A stretch of DNA of 64,000 bases, taken from positions 29,085-93,084 of the IMG/VR virus record IMGVR_UViG_3300035698_004821; one strand, 5' to 3'. The DNA is from a virus. The number at the start of each line of letters is the position of its first letter. Position 1 is the first letter of the stretch. Made by a program: the position numbers and the translations under genes. Below, in pieces: positions 1 to 11,000 of this stretch. The notes under the pieces are model-generated. The model ran no database searches and had not been told where the DNA came from. It was given only the letters and a program-made list of their open reading frames with translations.

Positions 1-1
1 G

Positions 2-3000
2 TATAAAAAGAACTACATCAGTTCACTGAGCGCTATGTTATTAGCCAGTGATGCGCCCTCTTCTTTTGTGTTCACTAAGCCTGGATTTTTAGGGCACGAA
101 GAAGGGAAGTTTCTAATAAGTTCTCCGCAGCTAACTAAGATGTTCGGCGGTGACTTAGAGAAACACACCTTAGACAAGGGTCTTTTTCAACTAGCTAAGC
201 TTAAGCACACAGACAGTGGTCTAGCGCGAAGCCTTATAGAGGAGGGCATAGACCCAACTGCGCCGTATGTGATAGCGGGTGAAAGTCGTGGGCAAACGTT
301 AGCTAGACTAAAGCTGAAAGTAGGTATTGTTGATACAGCTAATGATGCTGTATCTCGTTTACTATTCCAAGAAGGCGGAGCTATACTTGGTAAGCCGGGC
401 ATAGCTATGTTTGCACAGAATGCACCTATGGGTGATCTGTCCTTCTCTTCACCTTCTGAGAAACTCATAACCTCAGTAGAAGATGTCTTTGGTATTAACC
501 TGGGAGCAGGCAATGTACAGACCTTCGACTGGAGCCCAACTACCCAATTAGGCAAAGCAAAAACTGAAGACTTAAAGAGAATACTTAAAGCTAGTGGAAA
601 TCAGAGAGGCTTGGCTAGGCTACTGGCTGTGACAGACAACAGGCTAGCCAAAGTAGAGCTAACTGACTCAACCCTTAAGCTGAGCTTCGTCACCCCTAAT
701 AGGGTGACTCCTGCCACCTCTGAAATTAACATAGCGGCCCGTAGATTCGCCGCCACTAAGCTCAATGACTTTAACAAACTAGCTAACTCTGGCATCCCCG
801 AAGACCTATTAGAGAGTGTTCATGTTTGGCATGGTGCCGATGAGTATCTTAAGAACCATGGTCCTGATGTCTTTATCACCAACTTCATAGAAAAGGTAAA
901 AGGCAGAGACGACGCCGAAGTAATATTCCGTAAAGCTTTTGGACACGCAGCTAACATATCTATAAATGGTAAAACCAGAATGGTTGTGCCCGAGATTACC
1001 AGTGTAGATCACGCTTACCGTAACTCTAAGTTACTCGTCCTACGGATGCTCAGAGGAGGCACAGATGAAGAGAAGACGCTAGCCGCAACGATACTAAAGG
1101 GAAACAAGGTAGTTACAGATAAGATGCTCAAGTCTGGCATCACGGGTGTCACTGTAATTGGTATGGGTGGCGCGTCTAGAACTGACTTCATGGGTGATAT
1201 CAATATGATGAACCCTGTGACTATCTCTCCAACTAAGATGACCCACATAGCTGCTGGTGCAAGGCAGCTAGGCTATGACCATCTGTACCAAGACCCAATG
1301 TACAGTCTCTTGGCTGGATCTAATAAATCATGGAATAGTGGGGATATACGTGTACTAGCCGGATCAGGTCAGCTCCATATTAGTGACAAGCATATAATGT
1401 CCAGGTACGCTAAAGCTTTATATGCTAAACCAGGACACATAGATCCGTCGGCTATAGTTACGCTTAACAAGGGCGGAGGCTTTTCAATAGGGGGTAAACC
1501 ACTTAGAGCACTACCTACTGACTTTAACGATTTTTCACATGCTAAAGGTGTTGATTTTAGCCGATTAGAAGGTACCATTTTAGGCCAAAAGCAGGACATG
1601 TTGTATCTTGACCTAGGCAAAGAAAGGCAACTAGATCTTTTGGGCTCAGGTAAAAAAAGTTACAGATACTTGCCTATACCTTTAGACTACCTAAGAGTTA
1701 AAGAAGGGTTACATAACAGACTAATAATTGGCAAAAAGAACCCAACACGAGGTATTGTCCAGTCACTAGTAGACATAGACTCTAATAGAGACTTTTATAA
1801 GGATGTTTTAGCTGAGCTAGAAAATACAGAGTCAAAATTAGGCCGTCAAATGAGCCAAGGCTTCTTTAGCCTTAACAAATCTATAGCGGGTAAAGAAGGT
1901 ATTTTCCAAAAAAGCAACACTATCCTTATGCCATTAGGCGCAAGAACTAGATTGACCCCACAATCGGGTAGTTTCTTTGACATGGCATCTTTAGATGATG
2001 CCAGTAAACTATACACCAGTGTTATGTCTTCTTCAGATTTTGAAGACTACTTAGCTAGAAAGAGCGGAACAGGGAAAGGAGTCCAAAAGCAGATAAGCAA
2101 GATCAAAGAGCTGGTTAAGAAGCAGGGTCACTTCTACGCCATGGTATCTGTAGACCCCATGCAGAGAGCAGAGCACGCTAACCTGATGCGAATTCGAGTG
2201 GATCCTACTATACCTGGCTCTGCAAAGATAGGTCAGCTTAACATGGCCCAGCACCCGTTCTGGTATTTATTGTCGGAAAGAGACACAGACAGAGATGCTG
2301 CGTCTATAGTCCCTCTATCTGGTATGAGTAATACAGGGCTAACAGACGAACAAATAAACTCTCTGCTAGAAGATAGATGGTTGAGACAGCAAAAGCTATC
2401 TAAGCACTTTATGTGGTTTTACAAGCACCAGCTACTGACGGGTAGCGTGGCGTCTGCTGAAGATAGATTCTCTCTTTTAAAGAAAGGTCTAGTTAAGGCT
2501 AAGAACGCTATTAACCACATACCTACATACTTAGGTATTTCTGAGTCACTTGGTTACTCTACAGTGCGTGCCTCAGAAGACATAATGAGTAACCTCATAG
2601 CCTATGATGTGCGTGGCGCAAGACTAGCTGGCGTCAAACACTCAACAGCGTCAGATGAAATGCTGAAACTTATACGCGCTCCCTACGCTAATGACAAGGT
2701 AAGAGCTGAAATAGCTAGAAAAGCATACCAAAACATATACCAGTCACCTGTTGTTAAAGCTGGAAAAGACCTTCTAGGTGCGTTTGACGCGGCGCTCATA
2801 GACATTGGACACAAGTACAAGGGTACTGCCTTCGACTATGACAAAGTAGTAAGTGAAACTGCAGACGCTTTCTACGATCTTTTAGCCGGATCAGGTAAGG
2901 TTAGATCATTCACAGAAACGGAATACCTATACAACAACTTCCCAAAGGTAAAGTCCTCTATGGACCTCATGAAGGCAGACCTAGAGAGAGGTGCTGAGTA

Positions 3001-3682
3001 CGCTAAAGAGAGTGGTAAAAAAGCCAAAGAACAAATCTTCAGAGCAACCTCTCAGCTGATGGGAGAAATGCTAGGTGGAGGCCAAGTTCTCGCTGCATCA
3101 CAAAGCATGCCTAAAGGTGTCAACAGTATTATACAGTCAATAATGAGACCTGAAACAACTCAAGCAGTTGTTGAGTCTAATGTTTTGAGACCAGCTCTTG
3201 GTCTTGAAGAGAAAAACAAAAATAGCCAAAAAGTGGTAGGTGCGCTTCAAGACACGGGTGGAAGAATGCCGATAACCGATGGCGATGCTAGTGAGTCAAT
3301 GATGTCTAAGGCGACTAAGTACTTCAACTCATCTAAGGGTAGAACTTTTGGTGCAGGTATTGGCATCGGCGCCTTGGTAGGCGCTGGTATAGTATCTAGC
3401 ATGTCTGGCCCTGAAGCACCAATGCCAAGAGACGTCGATGGACGTCAACCTACAGACCGTGCACCCGACGTGTACAGCACGCCACCAAGAATATATGGTA
3501 ACCACCAGAGTTTCTCCGCTTCAAAGCAGGGATCTCCAACGGCAATACCTAACATAGGGGCTTATCAGTTCCCGAGTTTTGGTAATTCATCAATAACTAT
3601 AAGGGACAGATCAAGTTCCAGCAACCCCCGTATGATCGAGAGACATATGAGAGATATATCTAACAGCGATTACACATACTAA
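2..3682 (+). CDS. Large virion/tail structural protein, 5' end outside window
   Basis: The reading frame is open from base 2, so the gene probably begins before the window. The first in-frame ATG is at base 35 and would give 1215 residues, but no clear ribosome binding site precedes it. I do not recognise a family. The protein is mostly soluble and mixed alpha/beta, with Lys-rich helical stretches near the C-terminus. About 110 residues from the end there is a Gly/Ala-rich hydrophobic segment (about residues 1105-1122 counted from the ATG at 35), followed by a Pro/Ser-rich tail. This hydrophobic segment could interact with a membrane or pack inside the virion. It is the first gene of the tail block and is followed one base later by the tail spike gene, so a structural role in the tail or injected complex is inferred from position only. 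The proximal part is missing, so a catalytic domain upstream cannot be excluded. Confidence 0.6.
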   Translation, partial: YKKNYISSLSAMLLASDAPSSFVFTKPGFLGHEEGKFLISSPQLTKMFGGDLEKHTLDKGLFQLAKLKHTDSGLARSLIEEGIDPTAPYVIAGESRGQTLARLKLKVGIVDTANDAVSRLLFQEGGAILGKPGIAMFAQNAPMGDLSFSSPSEKLITSVEDVFGINLGAGNVQTFDWSPTTQLGKAKTEDLKRILKASGNQRGLARLLAVTDNRLAKVELTDSTLKLSFVTPNRVTPATSEINIAARRFAATKLNDFNKLANSGIPEDLLESVHVWHGADEYLKNHGPDVFITNFIEKVKGRDDAEVIFRKAFGHAANISINGKTRMVVPEITSVDHAYRNSKLLVLRMLRGGTDEEKTLAATILKGNKVVTDKMLKSGITGVTVIGMGGASRTDFMGDINMMNPVTISPTKMTHIAAGARQLGYDHLYQDPMYSLLAGSNKSWNSGDIRVLAGSGQLHISDKHIMSRYAKALYAKPGHIDPSAIVTLNKGGGFSIGGKPLRALPTDFNDFSHAKGVDFSRLEGTILGQKQDMLYLDLGKERQLDLLGSGKKSYRYLPIPLDYLRVKEGLHNRLIIGKKNPTRGIVQSLVDIDSNRDFYKDVLAELENTESKLGRQMSQGFFSLNKSIAGKEGIFQKSNTILMPLGARTRLTPQSGSFFDMASLDDASKLYTSVMSSSDFEDYLARKSGTGKGVQKQISKIKELVKKQGHFYAMVSVDPMQRAEHANLMRIRVDPTIPGSAKIGQLNMAQHPFWYLLSERDTDRDAASIVPLSGMSNTGLTDEQINSLLEDRWLRQQKLSKHFMWFYKHQLLTGSVASAEDRFSLLKKGLVKAKNAINHIPTYLGISESLGYSTVRASEDIMSNLIAYDVRGARLAGVKHSTASDEMLKLIRAPYANDKVRAEIARKAYQNIYQSPVVKAGKDLLGAFDAALIDIGHKYKGTAFDYDKVVSETADAFYDLLAGSGKVRSFTETEYLYNNFPKVKSSMDLMKADLERGAEYAKESGKKAKEQIFRATSQLMGEMLGGGQVLAASQSMPKGVNSIIQSIMRPETTQAVVESNVLRPALGLEEKNKNSQKVVGALQDTGGRMPITDGDASESMMSKATKYFNSSKGRTFGAGIGIGALVGAGIVSSMSGPEAPMPRDVDGRQPTDRAPDVYSTPPRIYGNHQSFSASKQGSPTAIPNIGAYQFPSFGNSSITIRDRSSSSNPRMIERHMRDISNSDYTY

Positions 3683-3683
3683 C

Positions 3684-6600
3684 ATGACAACCACAACATT
3701 AACTAACTATGCAAGCGCATATGCAGTAGGCCGCCAGCATGTTCACTTTGACTGCAGGGCGAGCACACCAACTACTGGTTTAATGAGTGATCGAGATGCC
3801 CAAGGATATTGGAGGGTTATTCGCGCAGGATCAATTATTAAACGTGAAAATGGTATATTAGACTTTGCTTGGCTTGGTCTAGACGGAGACATCGTACAAT
3901 GCATGGCTGTCGATAGTGCTGGCAACAAAGGGGAGTTTGTATCTTACACTTATAGTGTTGCTGCGAACACTGCCGCTGATGTTGTTTACTACGTCAACTC
4001 AGCAACGGGTAATGACTCTACTGGTGATGGCTCAAGTGGCCTACCTTGGGCTACTCCAGGTAAAGCTGCTACTGAGATGGCCTCGGCCTTAGGTGGCACT
4101 GAATCAGGTGTTATCTTTATCTCAGGCAGTAACACATACGTGATTACTGGATCCTTATGGGGTGGTGGTGATGCACTAACCCGTCAGGTTAGGTTTATAT
4201 GGGATGGGACTGGTACGAAGCCGACTCTTAGCTTCTCGAATAATGCTACAGGATTTATCACTGGTAAGCGTGAGTCGCCACATATTGAAGGCTTTATATT
4301 AGATGGTGACGCGGTAGACGGAACTGCTAATAGTTACTGCGTTACCTTTAACCGTGATGGCGGAGTCGCAGCTGATCGATCGGCCTACAACATCATGTTG
4401 GTCAATTGTGACCTGCGGAACTTTTCAAACCATATTGAAGGTAATGAGGTAACCGTAGGGTCATCGGACCGATCATCTGGCTGTTTTGACTTTGTCGCTC
4501 TTGAAAACTGCACACTAGCGGGTATTCACGGAGCATCTCCAGGTGCCCAGTACTACCTTTACTCTTGGAAGTACGTAGAGAAGTGGTTACTTAACAACGT
4601 CTCATTCGGTGCTGCGGTTAGTTTCAACTCAGGTATAAGACTACTACAGACAGGTAGAGGTTATACCTCTGATGTTGTAGAAGACTACGGAATCAAAAGA
4701 ACCCGATTCACTATCGCTCCAGGAGTAGGTAACGAGACTAAACTTCAGTCTCACGTTCGATGGACTAAGTATGCTGGAGATGGAGATGATGTCATAGGTT
4801 ACGAGACTGATGCGTCTAACGTTGGCATTAGTTACGTTGAAGATATTCGATACTACGACTGTAGGCTACTGGATTCAAGAATATCTTTTAGAGCTAATGA
4901 AGGAGCAGTTCTAAATGGTGTTAATGTCACTAGGTTTGACATTATCAATACAGTATCTAAAGGCTACCATATTGGTAGGACTGCTGCTGTAGGTCACTCC
5001 ATTAGCTCCATCAGGTGGAGGGATTGTGCAGTAATCAGAGACTACCAAAATGGCGCATTCATCACTATAGATGGTGTAGCCGATGGTCTAGAGACTGACT
5101 CCTTACTGTTCAACGGCTGCTACGTTTATTGGCGGATGACTAATGGCTTTGAAGGTGGTGGTGTATTCTACTCTGCGTTCAATGCACTAAGAGCCACGAT
5201 CGCTGCGGCAGTTCACGGTGACTCTGATAATAACCATACTGCTAAAGTAAACTCTACTTTCCTGCGGTGGGCTTCTCACTCAGATGATTCTGGGGAATCT
5301 GACTTAACTCAATGGCAAGCTGTATCTGACGCTGACGACTCTTCAGATACACATAATAGTACTACACTATTCTTAACTAATAATGGTGCATCTGACTTTA
5401 GAGATACTGATGTCACACTAACTAGTGGAGCAGGACCATTAAATAATGTTGGATCTCCCTTAGCTCTTGGCGTTGCTATTGACTCAGCAGGTAAGTTAAG
5501 AAGTGCCTCTACCCCTGATGCAGGACCCTATGAGTTTGGAGCTACGGATCTACCCGACGACCCACTACCCGACGACCCACTATCCCCTCTATTAACTACG
5601 AGTTCCATGCCTGTTGTTACAGTCGAGGTACAGTCCCCACCGGTGACGCCTTTGCCCCTAGTATCAGCAGGCTCTATACCTGCTGTAACAGCGAACATCG
5701 CTACATCTACAGAAGTAGTGGTTGGTTCTCCTCTTATATCCACAGTTAGCCTACCAGTAGTGGTTGGTTCTCCGCTTATACCCACGGCTATCCCACCCCT
5801 TTCTAGTGTAAGTAGCCTACCAACTGTAAGTGTTGCTTCCGTTGATCACTTTCAAATTGACACAGCTGGACCAGGAATGGAAAGCTGGAGATCTACAAAA
5901 TTCTCGGCTACAGTTAATGGTGATACAGCCTACGTCTATGCACATACTAGAGAGACACAGTTTTCGTGTTCAGTTTGGGACGCAGGGGTTGATGTTGAGC
6001 AGTCCGTGCTTAGGTATGGCGCTAGTGAAGCAACGACAGTAACCATTAGTCTTGCGGATGCCACTGCAATTACGTCTGCTATAGTCTACCCAAAAAACTT
6101 AGGTGTTACCCAGGTAATTTCAATGGGAGTCTTGACATTGACCGTGCCTGCGAATGTCAGACTACGGGTTGAGGTTAATGGGGACCGTGCCGAAGTACTG
6201 TCTTTACTCGCCAACCCGCTTACTTCTACTCCTACCTCAGTAGTTGACTACACAACTCTAGCAAAAGCTATTGACTCTGTGAGTACTACTGCAGACGGGT
6301 ATATAACTATTACGGCGCATGGTTGGACTGGGTTTTTACGCGGTCTTATGACTACGCCAGATGAGTTACCAACACCTACCGAAGGTACAATAGGGGCTTA
6401 TGAAGCAGTTCTTCTTTTGGTCATTGATGAAAATACTGTTGTAATTTTAGACGATAATTACGTCCCAAGGACATTTAGCGCATCAGGTAGTGATGTGTTT
6501 ATGTCTCCAGCCCAATGGACTGATACGGTTAACACACTGTTAATACCCGCCGGTCAGCATAACATAGGTGCTCAGTTTACCCTGGGTGATAACGTAAGCG

Positions 6601-8075
6601 TCTACCTTGAAAAAGGGGCTGTAGCCCTAGGGTCATTTCAAATGAACTGCACTAATGCAAGGGTACATGGTCCTGGCGTTTTAGCAGGAACTCACGTTGA
6701 TTCTCTGGTTGGCTGGAACTCGGGGGACTTTAATGTAAAAGTAGTTACATCTATGTTTTACAGGGCCCCCACTAGTTCTGATGATCACTCTAATACTATT
6801 GAAGATATCACAGTGTTGGGTAGCCCTTTCTTTTTAAACTTTTTAGGTGTAAAGAAGTTTAAAAATGTGGCACATATATCTCCCTGGAATTACTCAACAG
6901 ATGGTTTTGCTCCTCAGACTATAACAAGTAACGAAAGTGATATAAGTGAGATCATAGATTGTTACGCTCTTTGTGGCGATGACGCGTTACGAATAAGTAT
7001 AAGAGAACGTAGCTGTGAAACTTCAGGCACCTTTGTTACCACTACAAACAATTCATGCATTAGCAGTGACACTAGGGTGCATTTTATTAATGAAAATAGG
7101 TATAGCAAGACTACAGACACGCACTTAATGCATTTAGGAAAAGCGGATAGTGTCGGGGGTAATATAGCCTCTAAAACAATAATTAAGTTATTGACCGACG
7201 GTCGCGATAACACACCACCCTTTGGTCACTTCAACTACACTTTTGAACGGATCAATGTATGGGGACCAATAGAGTCTAGGCTTTTTTGGTTGGGTAGTTT
7301 AGCTAACCCGTTTCAGGTTAGTAGAGGTTTGCATGGTGTGGTGCAAAACGTACTCTTTAAAGACTTTACTGTAGAAGCAGTCCCTGGTCAAATCTCATCT
7401 ATCACATCTAAGGATGCCACTAACACACCCTCTAATATTACTTTTGAAGAACTATCTATAGGCGGCCAAAAAATATTTAGTGATAACCGGCATTCTTATG
7501 TGTCCGTGTCGGGTCTTGCATATGATATAGTCTGGGACATTCGGCCTGGCACAATACTTCTTGATCCTTCTGAGGTGCACAGCATCTCGTCTATTAATCT
7601 TCTTTATGCTGGTGATGTACCGGCCATACTTGTAAGTAATAGTGAATCAGTAGCGACTACATCAGCTGGGCAAGGAGGCTTAACAGAGGTTATAGCTTTT
7701 GATCTACACCTAAAGGTAGGTCAAGCAACAGCCTCTGGAACTAATGAGCCCATTGATCCACCAAGAGATCCACCGACCGAGCTACCCGTATTTAGCATAT
7801 CCGTTCCCTCCTCTACTCCCAGCTTAGAGCAGGCTGTGGCTATACGGGATGAAGTGGTGCTGCCTATACTGCTAGAGCTTGATAAAATTGATAACAATAT
7901 TGCTAAAGCATCCACTAATAGCAAGGTGGTGTGGTCGCAAAGTGTATTAGATCGTATAGAGGTTCCTGCTGTGTCACGGACCATAATTAAAATTAAAGCT
8001 GCCAACTACAGTAAGTTCACCCGAAGGGTGGACAGTCCTGTCGTAAGAGCGTCCACACCTAGACGAAGATTCTAA
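3684..8075 (+). CDS. Tail spike with two beta-helix regions, GH28/GH49-type depolymerase
   Basis: This 1463-residue protein probably binds and cuts a host surface polysaccharide. Residues about 100-620 read as a right-handed parallel beta-helix. They open with YYVNSATGND, typical of pectate-lyase-like repeats, and close with a PDAGPYEF motif often seen at the end of such domains. Residues about 620-715 are a Pro/Ser/Val-rich linker with a 14-residue tandem repeat. Residues about 715-850 look like the beta-sandwich that precedes the helix in GH28/GH49-type enzymes, ending in a RVEVNGD...LLANPL stretch. The second beta-helix (about 950-1330) contains STDG (Asp1073) and GDD (Asp1099, Asp1100), the expected catalytic aspartate arrangement. 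The C-terminus is basic (TPRRRF). The gene lies directly before the baseplate hub and overlaps it by one base. The enzymatic half looks AT-rich compared with neighbours, suggesting exchange. Activity and substrate are inferred. Confidence 0.72.
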   Translation: MTTTTLTNYASAYAVGRQHVHFDCRASTPTTGLMSDRDAQGYWRVIRAGSIIKRENGILDFAWLGLDGDIVQCMAVDSAGNKGEFVSYTYSVAANTAADVVYYVNSATGNDSTGDGSSGLPWATPGKAATEMASALGGTESGVIFISGSNTYVITGSLWGGGDALTRQVRFIWDGTGTKPTLSFSNNATGFITGKRESPHIEGFILDGDAVDGTANSYCVTFNRDGGVAADRSAYNIMLVNCDLRNFSNHIEGNEVTVGSSDRSSGCFDFVALENCTLAGIHGASPGAQYYLYSWKYVEKWLLNNVSFGAAVSFNSGIRLLQTGRGYTSDVVEDYGIKRTRFTIAPGVGNETKLQSHVRWTKYAGDGDDVIGYETDASNVGISYVEDIRYYDCRLLDSRISFRANEGAVLNGVNVTRFDIINTVSKGYHIGRTAAVGHSISSIRWRDCAVIRDYQNGAFITIDGVADGLETDSLLFNGCYVYWRMTNGFEGGGVFYSAFNALRATIAAAVHGDSDNNHTAKVNSTFLRWASHSDDSGESDLTQWQAVSDADDSSDTHNSTTLFLTNNGASDFRDTDVTLTSGAGPLNNVGSPLALGVAIDSAGKLRSASTPDAGPYEFGATDLPDDPLPDDPLSPLLTTSSMPVVTVEVQSPPVTPLPLVSAGSIPAVTANIATSTEVVVGSPLISTVSLPVVVGSPLIPTAIPPLSSVSSLPTVSVASVDHFQIDTAGPGMESWRSTKFSATVNGDTAYVYAHTRETQFSCSVWDAGVDVEQSVLRYGASEATTVTISLADATAITSAIVYPKNLGVTQVISMGVLTLTVPANVRLRVEVNGDRAEVLSLLANPLTSTPTSVVDYTTLAKAIDSVSTTADGYITITAHGWTGFLRGLMTTPDELPTPTEGTIGAYEAVLLLVIDENTVVILDDNYVPRTFSASGSDVFMSPAQWTDTVNTLLIPAGQHNIGAQFTLGDNVSVYLEKGAVALGSFQMNCTNARVHGPGVLAGTHVDSLVGWNSGDFNVKVVTSMFYRAPTSSDDHSNTIEDITVLGSPFFLNFLGVKKFKNVAHISPWNYSTDGFAPQTITSNESDISEIIDCYALCGDDALRISIRERSCETSGTFVTTTNNSCISSDTRVHFINENRYSKTTDTHLMHLGKADSVGGNIASKTIIKLLTDGRDNTPPFGHFNYTFERINVWGPIESRLFWLGSLANPFQVSRGLHGVVQNVLFKDFTVEAVPGQISSITSKDATNTPSNITFEELSIGGQKIFSDNRHSYVSVSGLAYDIVWDIRPGTILLDPSEVHSISSINLLYAGDVPAILVSNSESVATTSAGQGGLTEVIAFDLHLKVGQATASGTNEPIDPPRDPPTELPVFSISVPSSTPSLEQAVAIRDEVVLPILLELDKIDNNIAKASTNSKVVWSQSVLDRIEVPAVSRTIIKIKAANYSKFTRRVDSPVVRASTPRRRF
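5715..5785 (+). repeat. 42-base tandem repeat in tail spike linker
   Basis: Two 29-base copies start at 5715 and 5757, differ at two bases and have a 42-base period. They encode a 14-residue repeat starting VVVGSPLI. The repeat lies in the Pro/Val/Ser-rich linker joining the two beta-helix halves of the spike, so it probably sets linker length. It may also be a site of recombination. Confidence 0.8.
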
Positions 8076-11000
8076 TGCTAGAAAATAACACAAACCTACA
8101 GATAGGACCCCTAAAGTATAGCCACGTTGTTCAGAAAATTGCTATACAGGAGAGAAAGTCTGTGGACGTCCTAGAGACTACAAGGTCGAATAGAAACTTT
8201 GTAGTAGACTCTGGCGAAGCAATGCACAAGGCGCAGATAAGACTATTGTTTACTGGGCTAGATGAGATCAATAGAGGTGCAGGAGCCGAAGGCGAAGAGA
8301 GTGGCCTAAGAGGACTGATAGCTCTATTCCGTACTGCCCCCATTATCTCCATACTAAACAAGTACCTGAATACATCATGGAAGAAGCAGGACGAACTGCT
8401 TAGAGAGGATGATGGCTCCCTCTCTGAGGGTAGTGTCTATTTCTCAGAGATAGTTCCTGTGGCCTTAGATGGTATAGAGCTAGAGAATGTCCCTGACATT
8501 CCCTTTAGTATCCAGGTCACGCTGTCGGTATCTAGGGTTGAGATTGGCCCTGTGTCTAACTCCGAAGTTCTGTATTACCTAGGTGAGAATAGCAAGGAGG
8601 ATAGGAAGGAGAGACCTCAAGATGCCTTCTGGTTAAGGAAGTGGATAGAGCAGATATTAAGTTCTGATGAAATACCAGAGCTAAAGCCTACCGACTTTGA
8701 TAAAGCTAACTTTAACTGGTACGGTAAGACAGCAGTTGGCACAAGCATAGAGACTAATAGAGAGAACTTTCACTTACACCTTACTACATCAGATACAACG
8801 ACAGGCGGTGTACTCATATCTGAGAACTGCTCCATGCGCCATAGGTTTGCCTACAACAAGCTACTGGGTAACATCTTCTCCTTTCCAACGCACATGGGAT
8901 CCACAGCCCGATCTATGTCTCTGGACATTGTCTTCAACAACCAGGAGTCGGATGAAACGTACGCCCAGTTCTGCAGGTTCAAGGAGACAGCGGATGAGAT
9001 AGCTAAGAGCAAGAATAGGTTTGATAGAGTCACAGGGTGGCACATTCAGACCCCTATATCTAAGTTGCTTGGCCTTAAGAAGACGACACTAGCCGAAGGA
9101 GTCCCAGGTCAAAAACCATACGAAGGGGTGTACGTGCCTGTTAATATTACCTCTGAGAGTGGGGAGCAACCTAATATGGTCAACTGTAGAATAGACCTAC
9201 TAGAGAGTAATGTAGACTTCTACAGGGATAATGAGATCAACCTAATCAATGGAGGCACAGACTATGAGGACCTGTGGCAATACTTTGATAGTATTATGGA
9301 TCAGGAGTTCGCCTTTCGGAAGAAACTAAGGGATGATAAGGATGCGGCCATACGAGAAATAGTAGGTAGAAGTAGTGAGGATAACTACAAAGGGTACCAG
9401 CTGTTCTGGCCTATAACCCAGGGGGTTACAAAGATCAAGACAGCTTCTCCCTTTGCTATACTAAATGTAGATACACTACGTGCCGTCTTCCTGGACCCTG
9501 ACTTTGATGTAGGTGGAAGGATACGTGACGCACTGTTGAACCACTCTCTAACATACGGGGAGGTGGTAGCCAACCGTCGAGTAATTATATCTGATAAAGT
9601 TGTACAGAATGGTAGCCTAATTTGGAGAACTTTTGCTGGACTAGACAACAATGATCTAGAGACAGGAAAACTAATAGAGGCAATTCGTAATGTAGTTGCT
9701 ACTCAATTCATGACTTGGTCTGACTTAGAGGAGCCAAGTGTGCAGGACATAGTTCGACATTTAGCTAATCCGGCTACCTTAGGTGATCAACCCCCAGAGA
9801 TTCTAGGTGGGCTTGGAGCCGTAGATATTCTATCTACTGCCATAGCTATAGACCTAACCCGAGGGTTCTTAGGTGATGCTAAAAGCTTTTTTACTACAGA
9901 ATCATCAACAGGAAAAGTACTTTCTAGGCTATTCTCAAGTAAGTATGAGTTCCTTCCAGCCTTCAAGGAGGCTTTGTTTAAGGTAATAACAGAGCGAAAG
10001 GGTAAGCCTAAACTCCTACCTCATGTATATTCTACAGATGGTGTCTACTCTGCCTTCTACAAACTCATAACATCCTACACCCTAGAGAAGGACGCCACCA
10101 TAGGCATACAAGAGGCAAGAGATAACTATGTACAGGACAATAGGAACCTACAGGGCTCCAGTCTATACCCTGACCTTTTACTGCCTACGTATGTTGACCT
10201 CTATGGGAAAGATAGATGGAGTGAGTTCGCGCCGACTATAGAAGACTTAGGTCTAGACACTTACTACGAGGGGGCACTTACTTCAGAAGACCTTAAGGCT
10301 GTTCAAGGTAATGACATCGTGTCACCTGCTGCATGGTTCTATATAAAGCGAGTTAAGAATGGGGAGACAGGCTTGAAAAGCCTAGCCAGAACTACGGCTG
10401 ACGTCATAGACAAGACTAGTCCCAACCTCCATATCTCCATGCCCTTCAATACTAATGAGATAGCAGACATCAAACAGCTGATCCAAAAGGATGGGAAAGA
10501 GACAGGCATGAAGGGTATGAAGACTAACCGTACCCTCTCTGAAATCATTGAGGATTCCTTATACTCCTACAAGGAGTCTGACCCCTCTGGGTACAGACAA
10601 GACCTAACCACCCTACTAACTAACGCTGATAAGTTTGAAGAGGGGTATCTAAAGGATAACGGATCTCTTAAGGTCTACATACACCACAATAATAACTACT
10701 CGATACCTAGGGAGATTAATGTTCCAGGACTAGGTGCTCAAGTATACAAGATAGCGAGCAAGAAGAGAGAGCTCAATACTGATAAGCTACGCAGACTAGA
10801 CGCAGATGCGGCGTACACGACTCCTCTTGAGGAGGATGTCAAGTTCAACAGACACCTAGATGGCAACACTAGAAAACTTATGGACTCTTCTCTTAGCCAA
10901 ATACCAGATGACCAGTACAGCCCGGAAAGGTTGTTCCCATCTATAAAGGTATTCCTGATAGACAGAAGAGGCAATGACATAATAGCAGACGATGGTCTGT

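Noticed and set aside
187-555. Minus-strand reading frame of 122 codons
   Set aside because: It lies wholly inside the large + strand gene, has no ribosome binding site or recognisable motif, and reads as a shadow of the opposite strand's coding pattern. The same holds for the many other minus-strand frames.
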